This document shows positions 44,743 through 55,800 of a stretch of DNA of 64,000 nt, one piece after another. How positions within the stretch are numbered: the first letter of the stretch is position 1; each line of letters opens with the position of its first letter. Source of the DNA: Pseudophaeomoniella oleicola (taxonomy: Eukaryota; Ascomycota; Eurotiomycetes; Phaeomoniellales; Phaeomoniellaceae); contig QWDQ01000041.1 in assembly GCA_003868215.1 (NCBI GenBank), positions 124,001 to 188,000 of the forward strand, given 5' to 3'. The notes beneath the pieces were generated by a model, which made no database searches, was not told the origin of the DNA, and was given only the letters and a program-made list of their open reading frames with translations. The translations under genes were made by a program, and so were the position numbers.

Positions 44743-45676
44743 GACTCGAATGGAACTCTCTGATTTACTCTGATTTTTTACTAAGTGTACATAAAAGTAA
44801 CTTGGGAGAAAACACGCGACAAAGAGCCTGACGTAAAACGCCTACTTACCTAGTTAAGGTAGGTAGGTACCTACTCTAGTAGTAGCTGCTCATCCGCTCA
44901 TCCATCCATCCATTCTTCCATTCCACCATTCCAGTCGCCCTTCAGAGAGTTCAGGAGACAGGAAGACAGAAGTCTGTTGAAAAGGAACAAAACAACAGAG
45001 CTATTTACAAACAAATTCACCGGTTTCTCAACCTCGTTGTGAGAGGAAGAAAAAAAAGACAACCTGGTAAGAAAGGGGTATTCATTCTGCACAAAACGCG
45101 AAGTCCGATAAAAAGCGCCCCCTCCAAAACAGAAAAAGCAACACCCACGAGTAAACAGAGAATAGGAGACCTTGCAAAGCGGAAAATCCCCAAGACAGAA
45201 TAAAGCAAAACGACCATATTTGCTCCGTCATCATATTCGTGTCTTCCAGTTCCCCCCTCCCCCAGCCGGCGAGGCTATGTATGATCGGTCTTGTCCATCA
45301 CACTTGCTCCCAATCTAGGTAGACAGAAGAGAAAATCGTTAACCCCCCTAGCATAAGAACCCCTGGTTCGACAACCACCGTCGCATTACCCGTTTTGACT
45401 CCCATCAAAATTCAATAAAAAGCAAATAGTAAGCACGAAAAGAGAACTCCTGTGAAGGAGAAACAGATCCTGTAGGTTCGTGAAACACGTCTCATCCATG
45501 CCATACTCCCTCAAATTGTTGTTATTCCTAATGTCTCGAAGAGACCAGGGACTGAAAGTGAAAGGAGGAAGCGGATAAACACCGAGTAAGAAGGTTGTCC
45601 TAAGCTCGACTAGCGACCAGATGTGTGGCTAGAGGAACTCATCTCTCGTGATATGAGTCACTGAGAGAGGGCTACT

Positions 45677-48600
45677 CTACCCACGTCTCCTCAATCCCAA
45701 GTCCTGTGCTTGCAACTCGCGTATCAATTTCATGCTTTCCTCGTCTGCATCGATTTCGCCAACGCTAGGCCTGCCTTTGACACTGCCGCTTCTGCCACGT
45801 GGTGCGGTCATGGGGGATGTAGCATGGCTGGAAGAGGGATGATGAGTGTCTGTAGCGTTTGTGAATACAGTCTGAGCTGTATGGTCACTCTTGGTACCTT
45901 CGCTGGACCCGGCAGACTCACGGCGTTGCCTTGGAGTTGGGACCGATATGTTCGCTGTGGTATTCGTAAACCTTGGTTGATCTGATGAGCCGCGTGACGT
46001 AGATTTAGGAGTGCCCAGAGAGAGATTTGGATCTACTAGATCATGACCGGCTTCGATAGAATTCCTAATCTCAGATGCGCCTTCATGAACCCCTTTGTCA
46101 CGTTTGGTGACAGCCTCGTTATCTAAAGAAGACGGCGGTGATGCGAAAGACTGCTGTTGGCCTTGGGCCGGTGTGGCGGCTGCATCTTGGGGATGAGCAT
46201 GATGGTCATCCGCTACTCCGGGATCTTTGCTTGAACTGAACATCCTGGGATCTAGCATAGCACTAATGTCAACTTGATCTTGACCCTGTGCCTGCAAAGC
46301 CAATGCTGCTATTGCTTGATTGGTGACATTATCGTCTGGAACATGCGTGAAGTCGTCAGCGGTGGCAGGATAGTAACCGGAGTCCTGGGCCTCCGGTTGA
46401 CCCATCTGCATGAGAGCCGGATCAATCATGTCATCAGTAAAGCCGTCGGTGCTGGATATCGTTGCTTGAGCAAGCGCCGACTGTGCCTGTCCGACCAAAA
46501 TAGCTTCAGCTGGTGTGATATCACGAGCAGTGCTAGGACGTTTGGCTTTCTTGGCTGGCATTTCATCACTTGGACGGGGTCGCTTCGCGCTCGAAGAACC
46601 GCGGGGCTTGGACGGTTCCTGAAGCTTGATCGGATCAATTTTGCCATTTTCGTCATGAACACAACGACGCTGATGGGGTTAGATTCACACTCAACAGTCG
46701 AGGATTGTGGGCATACCTTGCTTTTCCGACACTCATCACATGCCTTCGTCCTGCCTGGTTTCTTAGCTGTGGGCGTAGAAAAGTCTGGATTGGCTGCTGT
46801 GCCCTGAACGTCATAAGCATTCAATGGAGTAAGTTCTCCATATGAGGATGTCAGATCCTGCCTGTAACTGCTGTTCGCTGTGCCGATGCTGTCATAGCCG
46901 AAGCCAGCTTGTGCGACTTCTATACTATGATTGGTTGTGTCAGGGTCCATTTGATGTTCCTCCTTGTGTCGACACTTTATACGACGCTTTCGACACGCAT
47001 CACATGCAACACGCTTGGGACCAAGACCGGATGACTTAGGCGTCGTTCGAGCTTTCTTCAGCGTGCTCTCTTCTGGAATGTCTCCGTCAGAGCCTGACAG
47101 TTGCAATACCTGGGTCGGTGTGCTTTGGGCGACTATCAGCTGAGCCTGAGCTTGGGCTTGAGCTGCTACTTTGGCGGCCGCTTCCGCTAGAGCTTGGCCC
47201 TGAGAGTCTGCTTGCGCTTGTTCTTCAGCCTCTGCTTCGGCCTGTGCCTGCGCGTCAGCTTGAGCTTGAGCGAGTTCCTGTACGCGTGCTGATTGACGTT
47301 CAGGCGGAACACGCGGAGGTTCTGGCTTCTTCTTTTTAACTAAAGCCGCGACGGTAGACTGTAGCGGAGGCTGATCAGATTGGTAGACCCATTCAGGTGC
47401 TACGACATTGCCCGCTTTCCAGGCACACCATATGGCAAATACTCGAATCAGTTGGGCGGGATCTCCATATCCTTTCGGCATGGACCTGCGGACAGCATCT
47501 CGGCTCTTAACGGTGACGCCCTCGACGGGGTGACCAGCAGCGATCAGCGTCGTGCGGCGAAGGAATTCCCGGAGCGAATTGAGCCCCGTGATCTCCTTTT
47601 TGGAGTACCACCGTGCATTGTACTGAGGAGATCCTGCTTCAGCAGTAGGCTCCTTGCCTAGCTCCCACCAGATCGGCGTGTCTCTCTCGAACTGGAATTT
47701 AGAATCTGATTGGAAAGCTTGAAGCACAGAATCTGGGACTGGATCATCTGCCATATATTTGATAGCGGCGAACCACATGACTTTTTGGAAATGAGGATAT
47801 CGGAACTTTTGTTCGATCTTGCATCGCTTCTCCGATTCCCAAATCCTGAATTGCAATTCGTAGTTTGTGCGAGTCAAAAAGTTTCCTCCAATGACCAAAC
47901 TATCCTCTGGAGTCCAGACAGCATGAATCCAGCCTGCCGGGATCAACATAGTGTCTCCTTCTGACAGGTCAACGCGTCGACACTCGGTGCAAAGATCTCC
48001 CAGGAAATTAGCATGCTGTTGTCCAGAATTACACCAATCTTCATATTGTCGAATGTTCTTCTCCTCCGGTGGTACGAAGAAAAACGTCTTCTTGCCTTTG
48101 ACGATATGGTAGTAGACCGAGGAACCCCCGAAGTCGACATGGAAATCGGTATAGCAATCAGCCACAGACATTAGACAATAGAACTGAACAGCCGGAAATT
48201 GTGCTTCGAGTTCCTGCGGCCACACATGATCGAGAATGTCCATATCTCGCACGACCTTAGGCCGACGGATAAGGCGGCCTAATTTGTATTTAGAAACTTC
48301 CAAGCTGATGACATTTCGTATCTGTTTGTTGGGATCCTTTCTTTCGTAATAGTCAGTCCACCTCTGCATGGACCACTTTTTGTTCTCTCCATTCTGGGTC
48401 TTGACATCGATAACATCAACGACCTTCTCCTCCGGCCCTATAAGCTCCGACACGATGGGTACTGTTAAGCCATGTGGAATCACCATGTCTAGACAATCTT
48501 GATCAACATCAATGACTTCCTCATATTCACGGTCTGACATGTAGTCATCATCCTCGAGATCAATCTCTTTGAATGCTTCAAGTGGCGGACTGTGATCACG

Positions 48601-50277
48601 ATCAAAACGCTCAGTGATGGTCAAACTCTCCGCATGTCTGACTGTACGGGGATTCCATTTGGCCGGTATGACAACTGGGCGGTTCCAGCCGCCAGTCATA
48701 CCTTCTAGGTGATCGATTGTTGCCAACTCTGGTCTGATACGAGCGAAATTATCAGGCATACACGTTAGTTTGCCTTCTCGCAGAGCTTTACTGTAAAGAT
48801 GCTCGTGGGTCTCAGTTGAAGCCTGCACAATGCCTTCATTGAGGCCTGCATAATCGATCATCGTTCGTGCTCTGGATGACTTTCGCACATGCGTCGTGGG
48901 GCCATGGGTTGGCTCACATCCCGCACATATAAATTTGTCAATAGACTGAACCTCACGCTCATCCTGAAGGTCCACGCAGACACAATGATACCAATTCTTG
49001 CATGCGCTGCATTCAATCCAGTCTTCAGTCGGGCCTTGGCTGATACCATCGACCATTAGGTGGATTTGATTGCACTTCGAACAGATGGATTCCTTTGAGT
49101 CATCCTTTTTCCGAGACTTCGCTTCTTTAGACGGATGCTCAGGACCAAGCTCCATCTTTGTAGTCGCTGCCTCAACTTCGGTTTGTTCCTTCGAGGCTAG
49201 AGAGGATGTCATGTGTCCCTTTGCTCCTTCTTCCACTTCTCGTTGGTTTATTTCGGTGTCTTGCTCTTCTTTGACGGGTTCGTCTGCTAGCGGGGCGTGC
49301 GCCGTGTCCATTTGATCCGAGTGCTGATCCGCAGTGAAATTGCCCTCATCAAGAGCTGGTGGACGCAGAGTCTCAGTCTCGATCGGTGACCGGAGCGCTT
49401 GATGTATATCCGGTCCGGGACTTATATGTAGTGGACTAGAAGCTGGAAAAATGGGGGGAGGGGGTGGTGTCAAGGGAGAGTGTGGCGGCTGTTCAGGCTC
49501 TGTCGAATGTAGAGGAGTCGTCGCAGATTTAGCATTGGTGAAAGGTGCCCAATGAGAGTTGTTCAAGGCTGGTCGAGCCAAGTTGAGCAGGAGTTCAGCA
49601 TCATTCCTCATCGTGCTGTCGTAAGATGCGACATGACTGGTTGCTGGGCGGAAGTCCTTTCGAAGGAAAATAGGGGAGGGAAGTTTCTCTGACTTCGCGC
49701 GTTTCGCAGGCCTCTCATTCTCAGCCTCATCATTGTCTGAATGCCTTCGTGGAGTGTGAACCCTAGACCATGTTCCATGATCGACAGGCGTGGTATGTGC
49801 GAAGGTAGGGCTTGTAGCAAGGGCGACTGTGGCTAATGTGTCGATCGTTGAACCCGACCGATTGTGGCCTTTGTGCCTGCTTGCAATTTCTGGAGAGCCT
49901 GCAGCTGGAGAGAATTCTCTTTGGCCGCCTGCAAGCTGTGCATTACGCAGGTACGGTGACCACTCCACGGAGCTCACCAAAGTCGGTGACTGGCCGGGTT
50001 GAGGTCCATTACGCGCAACTTCGTAGTTGGTTGAATGCGCATAGTTGAAAGAGAGCCCGAGACCTTGCGCATCGCTTGCATCATGGTGACTGTTGTTCCA
50101 ATTGGTATGATCTTGCGTTGGCTCCGCGCCAGCGGTGAAAGTCAGGGCGCTTGTGGGGGAAATAGGTTCGACGTATCGTTTACGATCAAGAGGCGGTGGA
50201 GTCGAGTATCTAGGAGGACGGAGACCTCCTTGAGTGGTCTTCCAGTGTGACGGACGTCGCTTGGTGGTGACCGACAT
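45677..50277 (-). CDS. JHD1: JmjC/PHD histone demethylase, JHDM1 type
   Basis: Fe(II)/2-oxoglutarate-dependent histone demethylase of the KDM2/JHDM1 group (family target H3K36), nuclear. Exons 50277-46717 and 46669-45677 (47 bp intron) give 1517 residues. A long disordered N-terminus precedes a PHD finger (about 400-455, CSKCNQ to FICAGC). The JmjC domain follows, with iron ligands His713 and Asp715 in TDFHVDFGGSS and His785 in AGWIHAVWTP, and Lys in VKGKKTFFFVPP. After it come KDM2-like helices, an Ala-Gln-rich region (about 1000-1060), and two CX2CX6C motifs: CDACRKRRIKC at 1092-1102 and CDECRKSKRRC at 1180-1190. The second is split by the intron after CRKSK. Each is half of a Zn2Cys6 cluster. 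The tail is Ser/Gln-rich. The catalytic residues are all present. Confidence 0.93.
47120..47290 (-). repeat. Ala-Gln coding repeat in JHD1
   Basis: GCTCAA/GCTCAG/GCGCAG-type hexamer units encode alternating Ala and Gln with Glu interruptions (AQADAQAQAEAEAEEQAQAD). Likely an extended helix or a disordered spacer between the catalytic core and the two Cys motifs. Confidence 0.75.
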
Positions 50278-50780
50278 CGTGTTGCGGTGGCTGAAGTGTC
50301 GCCGCGGAGAGTGGAGGGGTAGATTAACGACGGTTTTGTCAAATGGCTCCAGAGACTCCCAGCAGTCTCGTAATTGGAGATTGAGCTCACATGGGGTACT
50401 AGAGCCTTTGCTACTGCATCAGGCGGGTTGTGTTCTCACTTGTTGGTAAGGCGCGTTGAGGAGGGTGAACTTGGTATGCTTGATGTTTGAATTATGGCTC
50501 AACGATGAACTTTAGCGCTTCCCAAAGCGGGAGTGACCAGGAAGCATGCTTCGAGAACTTCACCGTCGCAATAACTACAAACGAGACTCCTGGGACTATG
50601 ATTGATCACTGTCATTAGATTTCCAAGATCGCCACTGTCTTATACATTATATCTCACGTCCTCAACTCGTGCACTCATCCACTAACAGAGAAGAATATCA
50701 CTTCACTTGCCCGAACCGTCTCCGACCGACTTCGTTCGGCGGGCATTGATCAGTCGCGATCTCGTCAACGCACCTTCATA
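50278..50780. promoter_or_regulatory. Divergent promoter, JHD1 and SF3b p14
   Basis: About 500 bp between two outward-facing start codons, one for a chromatin enzyme and the other for a core splicing protein. No specific element was identified. Confidence 0.45.
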
Positions 50781-51321
50781 ATGAGTAGGAAGCTTGCCCC
50801 GGAGGCTAACAGGTATGTCGTATTATCGCAGAAATCGTCATGCCTTTTCAACTCTTTGTTCACCGGTTCACACTGCGTCTAATTACAGACGCTTCCTCTT
50901 CAGCAGGACTCGAAAGCTAATTTGACTATCAACTTATTAGGATCCTTTTCGTGAAGAACCTCAGCTATAATGTCACCTCAGAAGAACTCTTCGATCTTTT
51001 CGGCAAGTTTGGTCCTGTCCGTCAGATCCGCCAAGGCACAGCAAACAATACAAAGGGTACGGCATTTGTCGTCTACGATGATGTGGTAGATGCAAAGCAG
51101 GCATGCGACAAGCTGAATGGCTTCAATTTTCAAAACAGATATCTCGTTGGTACGGTCGAAGAACCCTGAATGCAACTGGAGACTGTATCTTCGGCAACAG
51201 AAGCTAACAGGCGTCTGTAGTGCTATACCATCAACCAGAAAAGATGCTGAAAGCAAGCCAAGATCTCGCAGAGAGACAAGAAAATCTCGAGAGGCTAAAG
51301 CAGCAGCATGGCATTGAATGA
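50781..51321 (+). CDS. SF3B6: SF3b 14 kDa subunit, RNA-binding
   Basis: U2 snRNP protein that sits near the branch-point adenosine within SF3b. Exons 50781-50812, 50941-51149 and 51221-51321 give 113 residues; introns are 128 and 71 bp. A single RRM with RNP2 [12 protein letters not shown] and RNP1 [10 protein letters not shown], then [20 protein letters not shown], the segment that contacts SF3b155 in the family. The C-terminal tail is [19 protein letters not shown]. Skipping the second splice would give a truncated product ending GTVEEP. Length matches the family. Confidence 0.95.
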
Positions 51322-51692
51322 AAAAGAAAGAGGGGCATTTGCGCATATTACTTGTCGCGAAGTGAACAGGACAGATAACGATTCCCGGCAGGCTGGAGAA
51401 GCCGATATGAACAACGGACGGATTACGACATTATACAATTGAGGAAGACATTGTACAGGCTGTTGGGATGTTCCAGGAGTTCGCGGAGTATATTGGACGA
51501 AGTTAATAGTAAAGATGGTCACCACGCTTAGGAGATGTAGGACTACCTGTTGTTATAATCAAAAGCTATCATGATACCCACAACGCCTTGCAAAATACCC
51601 AGAATTCAAGTTTCAACATAGGGCGGTGGCCATTCTAGAGGCAACAGCCAGTAGAACTGTGGAAGAGACGGTGAGACAAACGTGAAAGCCAA
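51322..51692. other. Intergenic between convergent SF3B6 and STIMATE-like genes
   Basis: Short 3' region of 370 bp shared by two converging genes. Nothing else seen. Confidence 0.6.
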
Positions 51693-52850
51693 TCATTCTG
51701 GCGGCTTGGGCACCTTTGAAAGTAGATCCTTGTCCTCTTCATGCGGGTCCAGATTATCTCGCGGCGCATCTGCCCCGTCTCTTTCAGGGCTATACTCTTC
51801 GTGAATAGCCTCAGAACCCCCGGCTTGTACCTTTCGTGTCGTCACATCCCCCTTCTTGATATGAATCACCTCATCATCACCATGTGTGTCTACCACCTCA
51901 CCATGTTCATCTGTGCCTGCAAGAAGCCCACCGTGCTCATCAGCACTACTTTCGTCACTAGCCCTACGCCCTTCTCCCCTTTCATGATCTTCCTCGTTCG
52001 GGTCATCTACCTGCCGCTTCTTGATGAAGGTGTCAATGATGTAATATTGCATGGCATTCATAATGAGAGGGAATATCAGCATCACAAAAGCAATCTGTAT
52101 TGCTTCGTTGCCTTCAGTCCATCGTAGAGCCCAATCCCCAACGCGTCCAAGCCAAGGCATGAGTTGGAATAATATGAAGACACAAAACTTCATGCCCAGC
52201 AGTCCGAGGAAGTATATCAGTGATTGTTTCATCCACCAGGCGTAGCGAGGTGGACTCCCATAGTTTCCTGATTGGATAGACTCTGGTGGCTTGGCGAGAG
52301 GAGTGAGGCGGAAAGCAGCATGTAGCAAACGAAGGAGGATGATAAGGATAGGGATCCCAAGGGTGGTGTCGATGGCGAGATTGAGGAGATAGAATGAGCA
52401 TGAGTTCGGTTGATCTTCCGGGCTAATTGCAGAAGTGATATTTGCCGCTATCTGGCCGGCGGAGAACATGCTCATGACAAGATTGGCGAGATGGAGGAGG
52501 ATACTTCCGACGACCTGCTTGGAGACATCGAAGGCCCAGATTTTGATAGGCCGTTGAGGTCGTTCACGCCAGCGTTTGTATACAAGAGAGAGGAGAGCAA
52601 GAGCACCGAGAGCGCTTTGGATGAGGATAGCGAAGGGACCAAGGAGTTGGCATTCAGCGTTGTTCTCGTCATCGAGTAGAGTAGGGCGCATGGCGTTGAA
52701 ATCGACAGGGAGAGTCGTGGATGTAGTATCAGCTGCAATATGTAATAAGGTCGATGCAGCGGATGCTATCACTGCCGTCGCCGTAGGTATGACATTCTCA
52801 TTTGCGAGGCTTTCCAGAGTGGATGTCTGGTAGCCTGGAGGTGGAAGCAT
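51693..52850 (-). CDS. STIMATE-family (vacuolar membrane) multi-pass protein
   Basis: 385 residues from the ATG at 52850; the frame is open 13 codons further upstream but only with TTG. About five hydrophobic segments: one after CQLLGPFAILIQSALGALAL, then SKQVVGSILLHLANLVMSMF, LAIDTTLGIPILIILLRLLH, SLIYFLGLLGMKFCVFILFQ and IQIAFVMLIFPLIMNAMQYY. The order and the ECQLLGPFA and MKFCVF motifs fit the TMEM110/STIMATE family, whose animal member promotes STIM activation at ER-plasma membrane junctions; fungal members are usually called vacuolar membrane proteins. The tail after KKRQVDDPNEED is acidic and hydrophilic, rich in Asp, Glu, His and Gly. Function in fungi unknown. Confidence 0.85.
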   Translation of the reverse strand: MLPPPGYQTSTLESLANENVIPTATAVIASAASTLLHIAADTTSTTLPVDFNAMRPTLLDDENNAECQLLGPFAILIQSALGALALLSLVYKRWRERPQRPIKIWAFDVSKQVVGSILLHLANLVMSMFSAGQIAANITSAISPEDQPNSCSFYLLNLAIDTTLGIPILIILLRLLHAAFRLTPLAKPPESIQSGNYGSPPRYAWWMKQSLIYFLGLLGMKFCVFILFQLMPWLGRVGDWALRWTEGNEAIQIAFVMLIFPLIMNAMQYYIIDTFIKKRQVDDPNEEDHERGEGRRASDESSADEHGGLLAGTDEHGEVVDTHGDDEVIHIKKGDVTTRKVQAGGSEAIHEEYSPERDGADAPRDNLDPHEEDKDLLSKVPKPPE

Positions 52851-55800
52851 GGGAACGCGCCACCTGACGGAGTTGAGATATTGATGCAACGTTTATACTC
52901 GGAGCATCACAATGCTGCAGGCTCTGAGGACAACTAGACTATTCAGTAATCCAGATGAAAACAAATCGGTTGATACACGGTGAGTCTGTAACTCATAATA
53001 GGGCTGGATGTAGAAGTGTGTTTGGTTCGATGGACGGCAGAGGCGACAGGTGCGGAGATGTCTCACCATTGGATGGGAGGGCACGAGACCCACGTACGTA
53101 GTACTAGTACAGCAGAGAGGGGCTTGGCAGGTCATCGTCATAGATCAGTATATCGAAAGGTCCTAAGGTACGTACCGTAGTATTATGTCCTGCACTGTGC
53201 AATCTACTCTGAGCCATCAGCATATGTTTTGTTCTCCATGACCTTTCAACGAAGTCAGAGATCAATATGAGTGGGCGATTGGAACTTCGGACCGCTGGCT
53301 CTCGAAGAGCACACGGTCTAATATAGTCTCTCCGCTAATACTCAGGTTGATCAAAATGCTTTGTGGAATGTAGGCGAAAGCGTTCTCAAAGAGTGGAAAG
53401 ATCATTAATCAGATAGATTATGTTCTGCGTGTCTCATCCCAGAAGCAATAACGCTGTACCTCGAGATGGTTCCTCAAGATGCATGGTCCCTCCCTCATGT
53501 TCCAGATTCTGAAGGTGTTGCGGTTGCCGGACTTTCTTCCCGTTTCAGGACTACATGCTACATACAGCACGACATACACCCTATTCTCAAATACCACAGG
53601 ACTCATGGTGCTCCTATAGAATCCCCGTGGCCCTGTAAAGATGTCACATAGACGCAGCTACTACTAGCCTTGGAAAACTCCACTCAAGCACCAACTAGCT
53701 GGAGAAGCTGACATAGGAGGGAACAGGTCTGAAGTCGTCTGTGTAACCCGTCTGCGTCACCTTTCCTCGGAGCTCTTCGATTGTTCCCTCTCGATCCATA
53801 CTTCGATAGCGAGTAGTCGCACACGATCGTGTGCAATGACTCTGACAGTCAACAGGTTACCACAAGAATACTGTACATATCTCACCGCTTGAAAAGTCGT
53901 ATCCTCGTATTCTGCTGGATGAGGCATGCTCACATCTGTAGATACATATCTGAGGCATGATGGTCTAGCCGTACCGCCAGAGGCCGACTGCAGGATGGCA
54001 ATTCATCGGAATATCTGGGAAAGTGGAGCCAACGGTCTGGAATACAACTTGTACCTAATTAGTATTTATTTGATCTTTCCTTTCCGCCCACCAAGCCGCT
54101 TCAGTATGCAACAGACATTGTTGATACAGTAACTTATGTGATCTGTCTGATGGCAGGGGATAGTATTGTCGATCTCTCGTTTCTCAACCAAGGATGTCGA
54201 CGATACATGGGGGTCTCTGGGTCCTCTAGGAGAGCCAGAACCCTGTCCACAGTAACTAAGTCAATCCTTTTTTCTTTCTTTTACCTCTTTTACCTCCGCT
54301 CGTGAGGGCCCCAGCTTCAGGCTCGCGTAAGTACTAGTAGATGTGTGCTTGGGGACCTGCTTGTATGTAATGCTTCGGGGCAATTCAATTGACATCTGAT
54401 TCTGTTCCGGACAAGCCCTACCATGATTGATAGTCCTGGAAAGACTTGATAGCAATCTCTCGAATATGATATCATCTGGGTGCTGAGGTATAGGTACACG
54501 CTCTTTAGATAGAGACAGCCTTCCATTTCAAGAGATGTAGTGCAGCGAGGATTGTGTACCTCCTTAGTTACATTATAATTATTCTCTCACACTCCTGTAC
54601 ATTGTAGGTATGTATGTATAGAGGTATAGGAACCGAGACGAAGGGTTGGGATCGATCATCTTTGATGTGGTAATGGTATAAGTTGGACATTCAAGTAGGG
54701 ATGCCATGATTTAGAGATGATTTCGGCACTTACAGTGGAAGCTCGATCCCAACAAAAACAACAGAGTGAGAGGGACCTGCACGTCAAAGGCCAAACAAAA
54801 AAGCAAAGGCGTTGCATAATGTAAGCATCTCAGTATGTACTCCATACTGCAGGTATGCATGCCTCATGCATATCTCTTCGTTAACTGATTTTCGACCCTG
54901 CAGTACAAGTATGCAGCATAGACCCCTGACCGAGATATCCTTGCCCAAAACTGATTTGCTGCCATTTACTAGGGACCACAGGTTGTTTAGCGTACCGATA
55001 TTGATTCTGCGCCAATTTCTGAGTGATCGCGGTCTTTGATAGACTCGCTTAGGATCACACCCAATCCCAATTCCCGCTCTTCCTGACTTCCACCCGTCCC
55101 TAACGATTGTAGCGAGTTTCAATCTGTAACATGGTCCAGTTCCTGGCTTCCATCGCACAAACCCAGCAACGTCATGACTTGCTACCTTTACATCCCTGAC
55201 CATGAAGAAGGAGAGATAGTGCAATTGACAGGTCAGGAGCGGTCCGTTTCTATTCCCCAGCGTCAATAATGGATGATGTTAAGAACTACTCTGAGAGAGT
55301 AACGTGCAAGTGTCACAATGCCATCTTCTACCCCGTCTGGGGTAAAATCTGGGGATTCAGTTCGACACATGGTTGAGCGCAGAAAGCCTAAGGAAACAAA
55401 AGCACAATGACCAGTTTGACGTCAATCGCTGCGGTCGGAGAGTCTGGACGTCTTTTGCAAGGGCTAGGCTACAAGGCGAAACAAATCCAGATCATCTACA
55501 AATGCGATCAGCATCCTACACTGCAGAATGCCTTGCATCTAGCCGACATGCAACGGAAATTGACCACCGACAACAGTCTTGCAGTAGAGAAAGGGTAGGA
55601 AGTTTGTTCGCGCACATTCTCATCCTTTTTGAGATAGCTGTGTTGGAGCATATTAACCGTAATGCAGATGATCGGACGGGAAACAAACGGTTATTGCAAG
55701 GGCAAGAGAGGACTTGTTCCCCAAAAGCGTGTCAAACATGGTTTGTAGGAGATCCGTGAGACATGGCTAACTACTATGTTGTACCATATCCAACTAATAT

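Larger units (their letters stand above)
43830..45676. other. Intergenic with dense microsatellites
   Basis: Convergent 3' regions of the small basic protein and JHD1. It holds a 17-base C run (about 44357-44373), a CAG run (about 44393-44413), a GAA run (about 44710-44742), A-rich patches and short GTAGGTAGG words near 44855. No credible gene was found. Confidence 0.6.

Noticed and set aside
54784-55266. 160-codon minus-strand frame
   Set aside because: It starts at TTG, has no ATG near its beginning, no domain-like pattern, and no plausible splice partner.
55407-55598. 63-codon ATG frame (MTSLTSIAAVGESGR...)
   Set aside because: Short, overlapped by a longer frame in another phase, no recognisable motif and no promoter-like context.
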